Assembly (NCBI GenBank): GCA_021464245.1
Contig: JADCRB010000098.1
Span: 1,302,001 to 1,366,000 of the forward strand
From: Carallia brachiata
Lineage: Eukaryota > Streptophyta > Magnoliopsida > Malpighiales > Rhizophoraceae
Length of the DNA stretch: 64,000 nucleotides
Direction: 5' to 3'
The translations under genes and the position numbers were made by a program. Numbering within the stretch: the stretch's first letter is position 1; every line of letters begins with the position of its first letter. Positions 11,038 to 23,689 of this stretch are shown here, one piece after another. The notes beneath the pieces are model-generated. The model was not told where the DNA came from. It worked only from the letters and a program-made list of their open reading frames with translations, and did not search any database.

Positions 11038-14000
11038 TCACTTTTTCCCTTTCCTGGCTGAGGCCTTTGCAGATCCCTTACCTCTTTGAGCCTTTGACTT
11101 CTTACCAGTTTTTCCTGGCTTACCCATGCCAGCCACCCTTGCATCTTTTTTCATCCGTCTATCAACAAGGACCTTTCCCTTGCCAGCCTTGACTGCAACA
11201 CCTTTCTTTGCAACAACAAATTCCTTCTTAGGCCTCTTGGGTGTGGCCTTCTTGTATAGTTGTTCAATTAATTTCCTCTTCGACCGATCAGAGATGTCTG
11301 TCTGGTCTGAGATAGAGTTGGCCTTCTTCCGAACCTTCTCCAGTTTCCTCATGGCTGCATGCTTCTTTCGGGCTTTCGCCTCTGCCACTTTCTTAGCAGG
11401 TCGAGCATTTATTTCCTTGAATTGTGCTCGCATTGCAGCAATTTCCTCTCTGGTAACAGGCTTAAGTGGTTGGCGGTGCCTCCTCTCTTCCTCCAAAAAC
11501 CAGCCGGGCAAGCCCTCATCATCAAACATATATTTATTGTAAGCATCATCAAGAATCTGCTCCCTTTGCTTTTTCCTGATCATCTTCTTTGCGTATGCCA
11601 ATATCTCAGCCTTTGTATCCACATCATAGTCCTCAGATTCATCTGAAGATGAATCATCACTGGAGTCTGTAGCTGGAGTGGGGACTATCTCAAAATCATC
11701 TTGTCCCTTGGCAGCTCTCAAAACTTGGAGTTGAGCCTGATTGGACCCTAAAGTATTGATAGATGTCTTTTCTGGTAGAAGTTTTTGGTCCTTTTTATCC
11801 ACCTGCATCTCATTCTCACTCTCATTCTTATCCAAGTCTCCCTCTTCCACAGCTTCAGCAAAGATATTTTGACTAAACCACTTTTTTGTAATTTCCTCCT
11901 GGGTCGGCCCTTCCCCATCATTCAGCGGTACCATGAGAGGATTTGCCTCTTGATCACTCTGGTCTTTATCCGAATCATAATCCGAATCAATAACATTGTC
12001 GTCATCACCCTGCTCAGCCAAAAACATGTAAACAACCAGCAAATATACCGCAAGACAAACTGGCTCTGCTGCCAAAATGGACAGAGAAAAGAAAACACAA
12101 GGTCTCATTTTCATTGTACGTTGTTAAAAAACTCATATAAAATCCTCTCTAATAAACTATTAAGCGGACAACAAACTACAAAAGATCCCTAACCTCCAAA
12201 AGTTGTTCTGAGTAGGCTTCCTTTGCTCGCTTCCGCTGCTTAGTACTTCCTTCTCTTTTAGCCGCAAACCGTTCATAAACCTGATCCAGAAACTCTTCCA
12301 TCTGTTCATCATATCTACCATCAGAATACAACAGTTAGTCATGGTCATGTGGCAGAGAGAGAGAGCATCCATCCAGGGAGGCATGTCAGAATACCTTCTT
12401 CTTTCTTCATCAGAATCTATATCACTTGATAAATTCTTCTCACTTTCCTCATGGTTTTCTTCATCTTCACTATTTCCTGAATCGCTCTCATGATCATATT
12501 CAGCAGAATCAACAGCTACCAGACCTTTCTTTCCCTGAAGGAATATTATACAATCAATTTCAAATTTCAGCAGGACATTTTGCACGGTAATTTGACCATT
12601 AAACTATCTGCAAGTTAGAAAGGGAATTAACAGTATATGCAATCTCGGTTGACAGCACAAAGTCAAATGGTTCATTTGACTAACAAAACTACCAATGAGT
12701 AGAGACACATGGATTAACAATAAGGCACCAAAAGGAAAATCAGCATCATACCTTGATGGAAGAAAGAGAGAACAATTCATTGTCAATATAGCCATCTTCC
12801 ATTGCATCTATTTGCATTCCAGTTGCCTTCCGTGCCTTGTCCTTGAATATTCATGGTGAAGCCACAGATCAGCCATCATACAACACATGTTAATGGCTCT
12901 AAGAATTCACAAATCAGAAAACATTGTTCTCCTTGTAAGATAAAAAGTTGTGCAGCAATTGAAATGTTAAAAGCACTCTGTCTCACTAGTTCACATCTTC
13001 AGAAAATTAAAGAACTTTGTCACACAGCAAACTTCTTAAATGGAAACAAAAAATGATCAAACCTTGGCTCGTCTTTTTGCTAGAAGTTTCTTTGCCCGTT
13101 TCTTCTTCCTCTCCATAGCATTAGACAACTCTTCCATTTCATTAAGCAATTTATCATCTTCATCCTCCTCATTCTTATCTTCAACGGCTGTGGCAGTGGT
13201 AGAGCCAACCTGTTGAGAAGGAGACAGGGCCTTTCTTACATGCATCCGCCACCTACATCAAAAAGCAGACACAAGTACAGTTCATATAATGCACAATGAC
13301 AACGTTTCATGACAAGGGGAAAAAAGAGCACAAACAATAAAAACAACTTATTAGAGAATTTGCTAAACTATCAAAACAAAAAAGTGGGGGTGAATCTATC
13401 TTACTTCAGCAGATGCTTGAAGTCATTCTTTCCCAAAACACCCAGATCATCACAAAGAGCTTTAACCTAGCCAACCAATAAACACACTTAGGAAAAACAA
13501 TGACCAGTGAAAATGAAGCAAAATAACAGAAGAAAGAGAGGCTACCTCCTCCGTTGTTAATGCATGATCCCTTATGGGCACAGAAGCTGGATCATTGAAG
13601 GATATGGAAGTAACTGAACCAAGGACCTCAAGGGGAGCATCAGACCAAATGAAATCAGCAGCTGAAGAGACTTTCCTCACAATGCTTTCTCCATCTTCAT
13701 ACCTGTAGCGGGATATCAACCATGACATAAGACACAGTTTTACTGTTTACAGATCTCAATATTTGAACGGCATTTAATATCTTGTACGTATATGTTCAAT
13801 TTCATTTCTGCATTCAACATTTTGACTTCAGTTAACTACATTCCTTTGTACTCCAATAAGAAAAAAAAATGTAACTTTATAGCATTTCCCTCATCCTTGA
13901 GAAAAAAGCCATGCTGTCATTTTTAAGTATCTAAATATTGAATCAAAACGAGAGAGCCAGGCAAGCCCTTTTCAAACTAAATTGAAGCTATAACAATAAA

Positions 14001-15326
14001 TTTGAACTTTTATAAATAATTGGATGGCTTACCCGTCACGGTGTCGTTTCTGCTTTGTGCCTCTAAGCACGTCCACTACCTATGGCAACAATTAAAGCAA
14101 GCAAGATGCAAATCAAGCAAACCCTGCAAAAAGGAAAAAGACTGCAGTGATGTGTCATTCTCTGGTAACTAATTACCTTCCGTTGGGGTTCCACAGATCC
14201 CTGAAATAGGGTCTTCACATCAAGAAGGCGTGGATCAATCCTTGCAGGAGCCTTGTACTTTAAACCTAAAACGAAAATTTCTGCAGAAGCCGAGCGACTG
14301 GCTGCTGGTTTATCCACCTCAACCTTTTCAAATAACTGCATAAAGAGGAAAAAAATAACAGTGATGATCAAAATCATAACAATGTAGAGGCAGATCAAAA
14401 TATTAGACAAAGATAGGAAATTCACCTGATTGAGGCAGTAGATGACAGAACTATAGTCTTGTGACCGAAAAACCTGATGCAAGCCAACAATTATGCAACT
14501 GATTATAAGTTAAATCTTAGCTTCTAGGAAATGGACACATCAGGTAACATGAAATTCAAAAGTTATCTCCTTCATTCTCCACCATCGATGCAACCAAACG
14601 GTAATATAAACTTCAAATTCAATTAATAATAAGAAAGAAATTTTCCACAAAATGATCTCTGCCTTATTTTCTCCACATCCAAAATATAACTAAATTTATT
14701 AATCTCAACTTTCAACCATTAGTTTTCAATAAAATGGCCCAACAAACAAACATAAAGTAAAAATCTCGTAACTCCCTTTTCCCTCCAACTTTCTCAGCAG
14801 GCAAATGGAAAAATTCCTATAGATAAAGAAGCAAGATCAAAGAAAACATTACTTTAGTAACAAAAGTTCCTTTAGGAGCCAAGAACTGAGTGGCCAACTT
14901 CACTGCATCAATCACAAGAGCGTTCTGAGCCATGGCCTCCTGAGCCCAAGCGCCGCCGACATTGGGCGAACCGTCGTGCAAAACCAAGTCAAAAGCCTTG
15001 ACTCCGCTCTCTCCCATAATTTTCTTAACCCTAGACTTACATTCGGGCTTGGTAATATCCTGTTCGATAGAAACGGCGCCGCGGATGGGCGCGATCTTGA
15101 CCAAGTCGATGCCGAGGACGAGGCTGCCGACAGGGGCACGCTGGACGGCGACCTGCATCCATCCACCGGGAGCGGCGCAGAGGTCGAGGACGGCGCGGGA
15201 GGAGTGGAGGAACTTGAACTTGTTGTCGAGCTGGACGAGCTTCCAGGAGGCGCGGGAACGGTAGCCGTGTTCTTTAGCTAGGCGGTAGTACTTGTCCAAG
15301 CGGTGCTTGCCTTTCACTTTTCCCAT
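11038..15326 (-). CDS. SPB1: SPB1/FtsJ3-type AdoMet-dependent pre-rRNA methyltransferase
   Basis: This is a nucleolar 2'-O-ribose methyltransferase of the large-subunit pre-rRNA, needed for 60S maturation. Eleven exons (minus strand, 5' to 3'): 15326-14853, 14473-14426, 14335-14177, 14079-14033, 13702-13546, 13466-13405, 13252-13063, 12841-12752, 12534-12395, 12314-12194, 12009-11038. All junctions are GT-AG and phases close to 819 aa, the usual family length. The FtsJ domain (about 1-200) has the SAM motif LDLCAAPGGW and the KDKE tetrad K29, D118 (LVLHDGSPN), K158 (GTFVTK) and E193. A middle SPB1 domain follows, then very acidic Asp/Glu/Ser stretches (about 430-570), and the basic Spb1 C-terminal domain ending in Lys-rich repeats. 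The start ATG follows a GTGGTGGTGG-type leader. The gene lies between two PCBER relics in opposite orientation. Confidence 0.95.
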
Positions 15327-15802
15327 TGTTTTTGGTTGTTGTGGTGGTGGCGGTGCCGGTGGCAGTGATGGTTGGCTTTAGGGTGTAGGCGGCCAGCGAG
15401 ACCAATCTTGTTGGTTATATTAAAACCCTACCATCCTACCGCTATTTTTCGTTGGCCACTATTTTTAATTTATTATTTTTATATGTTTGTTTTCTTTTTT
15501 TTTTTTTCAGTTGTGCCTTTTCTTAGTTTTCCGGAAAAAAGAAGTAATATTATTCAAAGAAATGTTTTTTTTTTTTTTGTCTACAAAATAAACGAGCAAG
15601 AGTGGTGCCGACAATTATGTGAGGAGTTTTTTTTTTTCATAATAATTTTAAATTATTTAAATAATTACAGTATAATTTAAATTTTATAAAAAGAACAAAT
15701 AGACTTAATTCTACCGTATATTTTAACAGATTCCAATACTAGACCTTACGATCGGTACATTCAATACATTACTATTGCACTACATCACGCGTAATAAGAA
15801 AT

Positions 15803-16145
15803 GTTTTAGAGATCGTATATTGTCATGGCCGAAAAGAATGCAATAAGGGCTTCACCATTGCTTTTCTTTGGTTTTTATCAACGAGAAATTTTTAACTTGT
15901 AAATTCTGATAAGAAATATTAGGATAAGTAATATTAGGAATAACAAAAATTTCAGTTAGCACGTTGAAACTTGGCAAAATGGGGTAAAAAAATCGCAACC
16001 CATCATTATTTCATAACTGTATTCTTGTCATGTTTCTTAATTCCGATAAGAGAAATTGTTTCACTGAATTTCGTTGACAGAAATAACATTTTCTTTATTA
16101 ATTCCAATCCGGCAAGGTCCAAAACGGTGAATTAACTAACAATCC
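15803..16145 (+). repeat. Spacer repeat copy 1 (matches 19585-19910)
   Basis: About 340 bases match 19585-19910 in the same orientation. Shared landmarks include GCAATAAGGGCTTCACCATT, AACTTGTAAATTCTGATAAG, AACCCATCATTATT and AATCCGGCAAG, ending in ACTAACTAACAATCC or its variant. The copy stands upstream of the PCBER gene at 16748 and its partner stands downstream of it, so the two bracket one array unit. Confidence 0.85.
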
Positions 16146-16173
16146 TTTTTTTTTTTAACTAACAATCCTTTTA

Positions 16174-16643
16174 AAAAGCAAATAAAAAATATTATTATAT
16201 TCCTACTGAAATAATATAATAAATTATTACAATCCTTTTAAATTATAGAATTTAAATAATATGTACTAAAATAAAATTTTTTGAAAATTTTTTTTTTTAA
16301 CAACAAACAATCACTTGAGCATGAAGCATAGTAATAATTGAATTTTTGAATTGAAACTGATCATTTGATCATTAATGTTCACATTTAATTTCTTCTAAAT
16401 AAAAAATTTATCACTACAATATTATTAGATTTAAGATAATTATCCCTTAAATTTAATTATAATATTAATAAATTTTAAATTTATGCATAGTACTCACACC
16501 AAATATTTATATTATAAGAGAGAGAACAAATATATCCACTCCAATTACTTTGTTACTACTCTTGGTGCGCAAATAAAAATTATTATAGTTTTGAAAAAAT
16601 TATTTTAAAAAACAAATAAAAAATATTATTATATTCCTACTCT
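16174..16643 (+). repeat. AT-rich insert bracketed by 34-bp direct repeats
   Basis: The text AAATAAAAAATATTATTATA followed by TTCCTACT occurs at about 16174-16207 and again at about 16609-16643, with one or two differences. About 400 AT-rich bases lie between. Immediately upstream, TAACTAACAATCCTTTT is itself doubled (16133 and 16155). The partner spacer at 19910 lacks this material, so it was added after the duplication. The mechanism is not clear. Confidence 0.5.
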
Positions 16644-16747
16644 CGGTGGCCAAAAACGCTATCTGAGGTCAACTTTTCCTGTTTTAAAAATCACATGACC
16701 ACGTACATTATTATTTCGCCGGAAAACTTCTTCGGACTTCGAAATTG

Positions 16748-18833
16748 ATGGCTGGAGAGAGCAAAATTCTGATAATCGGAGGGACTGGATACATCGGAAA
16801 GTACATAGTGGAAGCGAGCGCCAAGGCCGGCCACCCTACTTTTGCACTCGTTAGAGAGGCCACTCTCTCTAGCGCTGGCAAGGCTCAAATCATCGACAGT
16901 TTCAAGAGCCATGGCGTCAATTTCCTCATTGTACTGCTCCATTTTATTTTTCTCTCTCTCTCTCTCTAGCCTTTTTTTTTTTATATAAAGTAAACTATTT
17001 CTGGCTCTGGTTATTTGCCGAGAAGCCGAAGGAGAAGAAAATGAAGACGGACAAAAAAAAAATTAAGTGGAATATTGGATCGTCCTATCCTGTGTTCATT
17101 TTCTTTTTTTTCAGCTGCCAAACAGAGCAATGTTATCGGATTCGTTTTCATTTTCCTTTGGATTTATATCTTTTCTTATGTTTTTTACGGTTTGTTGGTT
17201 GAAATTGGCAGGGAGATCTGTACGATCACGAGAGTTTGGTGAAGGCGATAAAGCAAGTGGATGTGGTGATCTCGACGGTCGGCCATGCTCTGATAGGTGA
17301 CCAAGTCAGGATCATCGCTGCCATTAAAGACGCTGGCAATGTTAAGGTCATCCAACTCCCCTGTATTTCAATTTGTGTTTTCTAGCTTTTGCCCTCTTCC
17401 TTCCCTGAATCTCTCTCATATTTAAATATAATTTTATCTTTTTATAGTGCAAGAAAAGTTTTTTTTTATTTTTTTAAGTCAATGTAGTGCAAGAGGTTTC
17501 ACATTTGTGGAGTCAAAAGAAATACGAGTTCTTTAGGGCACATTCTATTACTTAAATATTTTGAGTTCAAAGTTTGATAAGAGGGGAATGAAATTTATGA
17601 AATAGGAGAATTAGTTTCGTTATGTAATTTACGATTTAATGAGTTTTTTAATAAATAAATAAATAAATAAACAAGTCTTATTCTATCAGAATGGAAGGAA
17701 TTACAAATCAGAGCCAATGCAGCACTTATATGTAATCTATTACAGAGGATACTTTCAAAGACTCTTTCAATTGTACAAGTTGAAGAGGTGGAGGATTAGA
17801 GTAGACTGATTTAAGCTCAACTTTGATAGCTTTTTTTTTTTTGTCATTATTTTCTGATGTTATATTTAATCTGTGTCTTTTAGTTGATTCTCGTTTTAGT
17901 TCCTATAGTACCAATCATTACAGAGTTTAGACAACTGCTTTCCCCTCCTTTGTTGTTTAACTGTCTTTTAACGGTTTGCTAATTACTAATGACTGACCAA
18001 GTCGTTATTGGATTTTATTGGAAATATGCCATTGCGAATCCAGAGATTCTTCCCTTCTGAGTTTGGAAATGATGTGGATCGTGTCCATGTTGTCGAGCCA
18101 GCAAAAACCGCATGGCCCATCAAGGCTGGTATTCGGCGAGCAGTCGAGGCTGAAGGATTCCTTACACCTATGTGGCAAGCAACTTTTTTGCTGGCTACTT
18201 CCTTGCCGGTTTGAACCAGCCGGGAGCCACAGTTCCTCCAAGAGACAAAGTTATCATATTGGGTGACGGGAACCCGAAAGGTAGAGAGAAAAACCCACGT
18301 CTTGTTAAATACAAATATTTGTTTTTTCTAAGTGTTGTTAGATATAGTAATAACAGTTTCACCTTGTGTTCTCCAGCAATATTCAACAAGGAAGAGGATA
18401 TTGGGACCTATACCATCAAAGCTGTGGATGATCCAAGAACCTTGGACAAAATTCTCTACCTTAGGCCCCCAGACAACATTTACTCATTCAATGATCTTGT
18501 TTCTTTGTGGGAGAAGAAGATTGGGAAATCCCTTGAAAGGATTTACACTCCAGAGGAACAAGTTTTGAAAAACATCCAAGGTTTGTTGAAGAATTATCAT
18601 TAACCATGCATGCTTAAACATTCACAATTTAACATCGTTTCTTTCATTACTTGCCCAATTTTGCAGAAGCTGCATTTCCAATCAATTTGATTCTGACAAT
18701 CGGTCATTCAGTGTTCATAAAGGGAGACCACACCAACTTCGAGATTGAGCCATCTTTTGGGGTGGAGGCTTCAGAGATTTACCCTGACGTTAAATACACT
18801 ACAGTGTCCGAGTTTCTTGATCAGTTTGTCTGA
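16748..18833 (+). pseudogene. PCBER: Phenylcoumaran benzylic ether reductase / isoflavone reductase-like gene with one-base deletion
   Basis: PCBERs are cytosolic NADPH-dependent reductases that cleave the benzylic ether of phenylcoumaran lignans such as dehydrodiconiferyl alcohol. Five exons: 16748-16930, 17212-17346, 18044-18280, 18377-18580, 18667-18833, all GT-AG. The N-terminus has the nucleotide-binding motif GGTGYIGK, exon 3 begins RFFPSEFGNDVD, and the catalytic lysine (about K133) is in AKTAWPIKAGIRRA. In exon 3, near 18157, one A is missing from what should read Gly-Ile-Pro-Tyr-Thr-Tyr, so translation shifts and stops at 18214. With that base the exons would sum to 308 aa, the usual PCBER length. 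Everything else is intact, so this is either a very recent null or a sequencing error. Codon and intron structure match the fragment at 9125-9754. Confidence 0.85.
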
Positions 18834-19300
18834 GCCATCTTACCTTGCTTATATCTTGGACTGCCACGGGTGACTAGTGTGAAAGGAAATGAGTTTGTTT
18901 TAATGCATTCTTTTTTAAAAAAAACAAAAAAATCGTTGTATTTCATGTGGAGTTATTCCTCATTCCCTTGTAGCAATTTGTGAGCATCACGCGTTGGTGA
19001 GAGAGAATTTAGCTCGAAGTTGTTATTGAATAAAGTTTCGTACGTCACTCCTGAACAGAGAAAAGAGTGCTTCGGTGTAGCTCCAGTTAGTGCAGCATTT
19101 ATATAAATTTCTCGGCAGCGTTTCTATGCGCTATTAACTCGTAATTTATTGTATTGACATGATGATTAAATTATTTTATTTGAAAGTATGGAAGTGATTG
19201 GGATGGCTATGAGCCTATGGGTATACAGTCACATCACATTTATGTGATTCAAAAGTAAATTTCCCATATTAAATGCAATTTAAGTTCATAACTAAAGGGT
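18246..19300 (+). repeat. Segmental duplicate of 9125-10175
   Basis: This is the partner of the 9-kb copy. It contains the end of exon 3, intron 3, exon 4, intron 4, exon 5 and roughly 450 bases of 3' flank. It ends near CATAACTAAAG at about 19298. Confidence 0.85.
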
Positions 19301-19584
19301 GGTTTAAAAGATGGTCCAGACCCTCGGGTTTGCGGTTTGCCCGTCTCTTCCGAGTTTTCCTCCCAAAAAGTCAGAAACAAATTGTTTGGTTCTTTCCTAT
19401 TTTTCATCGGACTCTATTTTTATTTATTTTTTTAATATATTTTTTTCCTTCTTTGTTTTTTTTTTGTTTGTTCCTCTTATTAGTTTTTCTTTTCATCTTA
19501 AAAAATGTAAAATCCTTTTTTTAAAACTTATTTTTTGTTCTTGCTACTCCTTTTCTAAAAATGGCCTTTTTTCTTAAAAACAAT

Positions 19585-19910
19585 GGTTTAAAGATCTTAC
19601 ATCACTGCCAGAGAGAAGGCAATAAGGGCTTCACCATTATTCTTCTTTGTTTTTATCATCTAGGATTTTTAAACTTGTAAATTCTGATAAGTAAATATTA
19701 GGAGTAACAAAAATTTTCCGCAAGCTCATTGAACCGGGACAAAATGGTAAAAAGAATCAACAACCCATCATTATTCATAACCGTATTCTTGCAATAATTT
19801 CTTTAACTCCAATAAGAGAAATTGTTTCATTGAACTTCGTTGATAGAAATAACATTTTCTTCATTAACTGTAATCCGGCAAGTACCAAATGGTGGACTAA
19901 CTAACAATCC
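19585..19910 (+). repeat. Spacer repeat copy 2 (matches 15803-16145)
   Basis: This is the second copy of the array spacer, placed about 285 bases after the duplicated 3' flank of PCBER. No gene copy follows it; the RER1 3' region starts within 300 bases. It marks where a further array unit once began or ended. Confidence 0.85.
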
Positions 19911-20203
19911 AGCATGATGCAATTTACACAGAAGATATCTCCTTTATATGTGTATGAACAATAACAGATCCACTTTCCCAGCATCAGCACTTTGCCATCA
20001 TAAAATGCCTAGGAGCGGCTACATTTTCTCAACCATGTAAAGCGCAGACCAAAATCCATCATAACATGAATACGGGTCTTCCAAACAAAAAAAAATAGTA
20101 ATAATAACAATAAAACGAAAAATTGATGATCAAGAATCTTCAAGTCTACATTTCCCCTTCCCATCTGATGCTTCTCTAGAATAGCCTGGAAACCAGCAAA
20201 GCT

Positions 20204-22017
20204 TCAGTCTGCACGAGAGCCACTGCTGCTGGCAGAAGGTTTCTTACCCTTGTACTTCTGTAAAAGGGGAAAGGAACCGCAATGTTAGGGTAGATCCACC
20301 GGAAGGCTGTATACTACATGTTTAAGTTGCTGCAGCTGGCACAATTTTCGGTTGCAAGAACAAAAAAAATTCTTGCAAATGACAAAGATAGAGATCGCTA
20401 TGAAATAATACTTGAAACTCACCTGTTTTCCAATGTTGAGCGGGATGTACTTGTACTTGATCATATGTGCAATCTGGCGTCTCATAGTAAGAACAAAAAG
20501 CACAATCCAGTAGCAAAGCAGTATGGGCCAAAAAACAGGAACATCAAATACAGAAAAGAAGGTCATCACAAATGCTATGCAGAATGCCTTCGTGAAGGAA
20601 TACCTGGAAACGTAACAGCAAAAACAAATACATCATTCTCATGCGTATCCATTAGAATGGATTCTAAAACCAGGGCACACAGAAAAAGAAAGGTTTTGAG
20701 AACATTATCCCAATGGACACAGCTACAACCACTTTTGGCTATTGGCTTTTCATTCCAAAGACATCCAGCAGCACTATGAACCAATGAGGAGCCATCATGC
20801 CATGCCAAGTTACCCAATAAACATGGAATAATATATGAACAACTGTCAAAAACGTGTGCCCTTGAATATGCCGTCACTCAAAAATTCTAAAAGAAGTCAA
20901 CTGAAATCATTTGACCAAAGGGAAAAAAAATACATTCAAGAACAAAGAGCAGCAACAACATCGACAAGAGGGAATTATTCCCATGTGCTTGAACGCATAA
21001 GTACATCAATACAAGTAATTAAGGAATGGGCTCAAACAATAAAAATCAGACAGATGACTATCTAGTGGATGTAAACATCATCTTCAAATGCTATATCATT
21101 ACCTCTAGAAATATGTGAGCTGGGAATAACTCAATAGAGGTTGCTAAGACCCAAATGTCATCTGACAAAAATTAGTAAATGCCATTCTAAACTGTCAGTG
21201 GCCTTCAGCCTACTGGAACAAAAAATTAACGTCACAAAAAACTCTCCGAAAATTTTGTTATCTCTAATTTATGAAAGCCTGTGATTGCCATTACATTTGA
21301 CAATCAACACATATCAATTTGCAACCAATTACCAATTTTCACCTTCTTTCTAAAATTTCAACAAAAGAAGTCAATGCAAATGCCACTACCAAGCGATGTA
21401 CGCATCCATGTGTCTTACGTCAACATGATTTTTCAACGCAACTTCCTCATCAATTTTGCCAGATCCCACCCTTTCTAGCATGCAAAAATATAGAATTCCC
21501 GCCCAACGTTTGGACTATAAAACAAGCAGCTAACTAAAACCAATTAACAAACACATTAGAGGGACATAGAATGATCAAATCACACTATCTGTTAACCTAT
21601 GCAAAGCCTCAGCTATCAGGATAAGAACTTTTAGAAGGACAAAAGAAAGGGACCTTTGCTTGCTTACCAGAACTTGAACTCTGGAAGTCTACGAATGAAT
21701 GGCTTGAACTCATCAGAATCCTTAGTTGGCAACAAAGGTCCATTTGAAGCTTCAAGTTCAGGATCAACCAGAGGTGACAAAAACCCAATCAGCAAATTCA
21801 GTATATAGATACCAAGTGCATAGGAAATGATGTAAAATCCCTGAATATAGAAGACCCGCAAGCAGTAAATCGCCACCACGGCAAGAGTCCCAATCCACCT
21901 ATAGGTTGCATGAGGTGTACTTTTATCTAGATAATATTGATACATTCTCCAGGCATCATTTCCCCATTGGGCCACAGGCGATGCTGCTGAGGCACTTTCA
22001 CCCCCAATTCCCTCCAT
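20204..22017 (-). CDS. RER1: RER1 family ER retrieval receptor
   Basis: RER1 is a small Golgi membrane protein that returns ER membrane proteins and unassembled subunits in COPI vesicles. Coding exons (minus strand): 22017-21668, 20603-20423, 20257-20204. The junctions are GT-AG and the phases close to 194 aa, the normal size. The sequence shows the family pattern: an N-terminal cytosolic part, [18 protein letters not shown] before the first membrane pair (about 60-105), the conserved [20 protein letters not shown] and FW|YSFTKAF stretch spanning the first intron, and a second membrane pair in exon 2 ([20 protein letters not shown]). The tail ends [17 protein letters not shown], with a lysine-rich cytosolic end. 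Intron 1 is about 1.06 kb. An untranslated first exon upstream (about 22540-22800) is likely. Confidence 0.95.
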
Positions 22018-22676
22018 TCGACTAAAGCTCCACAATCCTGCAGATTTTATAGCAAAATAACCGTCAAACCTCATTACCCAAATCATGGGTACGCTTTATT
22101 AGCCACAAAAATCCTTCCTGCGCTAATATCATCCACTATCCAATCTCCCAACCACGTTATGTGTAAAACTAAGCCATGAATGGCTGGAGTCCCAATAAAA
22201 TATTGCATAACCACCCCACGAACACATAAAATTACCGCTCAAAGACTCAATCATTCACCATGTAATCCACAAATGGACCAAGAAGCACAAAAGAAAAGCC
22301 CAGTTCATCAAATGGGAAACAAAACCCACCTAAGAAAATGTACAGAAAATTCCTACCTGGAAAATAGTCAAATAAACTTGATTTTTCCGGACTCTTTTCA
22401 GGAACCCAAATCCAGATAAATGAAGATTGGCTGATGCATTACACAGAATAAACACAAAAACAAACCAGAAGAAGATCCAAATCAAAAGAGCCATAGACAC
22501 GGCCATACCCACATGAAACAACCGACACCCATCAACAGATCAAGGAACTGAATTCGAAACCCAGATCTACCACGGAACAAAAATCAATCACAAACCCAAT
22601 ACTACAAAAGGAAAGTTCATTGCAATTATATAAGACATGACTCTATATACAAAGATTATATTCCATACTTACATAC

Positions 22677-22680
<4 letters not shown>

Positions 22681-22714
<34 letters not shown>

Positions 22715-22735
22715 AGAAAGAAAGAAAGAAAACAG
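22681..22735. repeat. (AT)15 plus (GAAA)n microsatellite
   Basis: A run of 30 bases of AT is followed directly by about five AAAG units. It lies upstream of the RER1 coding start, in its leader or promoter, and is followed by a GA/GT-rich leader-like stretch at about 22790-22815. Confidence 0.9.
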
Positions 22736-23689
22736 AAAAACTAAAAGGATGACCTTAAATGACTTTGGGTTGTTGAGCTTGGACTCGGGGAGAGAGAGAG
22801 TGTGTGTGTGGGAAAGAAACGGAAATTGATTTGGGGAATTATGACGGGAGAGCGAGCAGATCTGCGGTCTCTTTGTGGTGGAGAGGGCAGAGTGGGGATT
22901 TTGGTGTTTAATTTATACGTGGGAGAAATTTTTTTTTTTTTTAAAAGGAAAAGAAAATGGGAAGAGGAGATAGATAGTTACCGACATTGACGCGGTTGAA
23001 TAGGGGACGAAAAAACGGGCTGAAGCCTGAAGCTCATTGGTCTGTGATGTAGCTAAGATGAAAGTCCCGTTCCTGCTGCGAGAATGTAGGAAAAGGACCT
23101 GCCTTCCTTTTTTTTGAATGTTTCTTTTTTTTTATCTTTTCTATTTATTATTATCCTTTAAAAAAAAATGATGTTTTTTTGGGTTCATAAAAAAATGATG
23201 TTTTGAGATATTGGGCAATCTGGACTTCAGTTTTGGTGGGCTTTCCGGCCTGTTTTGATGTGGAAAGCCCATTTTATAGGAGGGAATCGGAATCCTCTAC
23301 TCTTCCGGTTCCGGGTCAATCGATTTTTCCCGTATGCATCCCAGTGTTCAAGTTCAACACACACTACTTTTATTTTTTATTGGGCATTAATTTCAAATGG
23401 GCCTTTGCCCTGTTTTAGAGAGCAAAGCCCATTGCAGTCTTGGAAGCCTCTGCTCGTCTGCGGTCCATTGACTTTTTGGCGTTCAGTATCAAATAAATAA
23501 AGCAAAACAAATAAATAAATAAAGCACAAAAAAAAAAAAAATTTGGGCCGCAACGTTGGTTGCAATGGTTTGAGAAGTTTTCCTCCAACCATGAGGTTTG
23601 GGCCGAACCTTCTAATCCACTCCTCTCATTTCCTATCAGTCGGTCTCTAGCTTCCAAAAGATTAAAAAACAAAAAAAACCACCAACAGC

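Noticed and set aside
11126..12192. Plus-strand open frames opposite the SPB1 last exons
   Set aside because: They are antisense shadows of the Lys/Glu-rich SPB1 C-terminus; the minus strand explains every base.
14962..15281. Two plus-strand frames opposite SPB1 exon 1
   Set aside because: They are antisense shadows; the minus-strand frame carries the complete FtsJ motif set.
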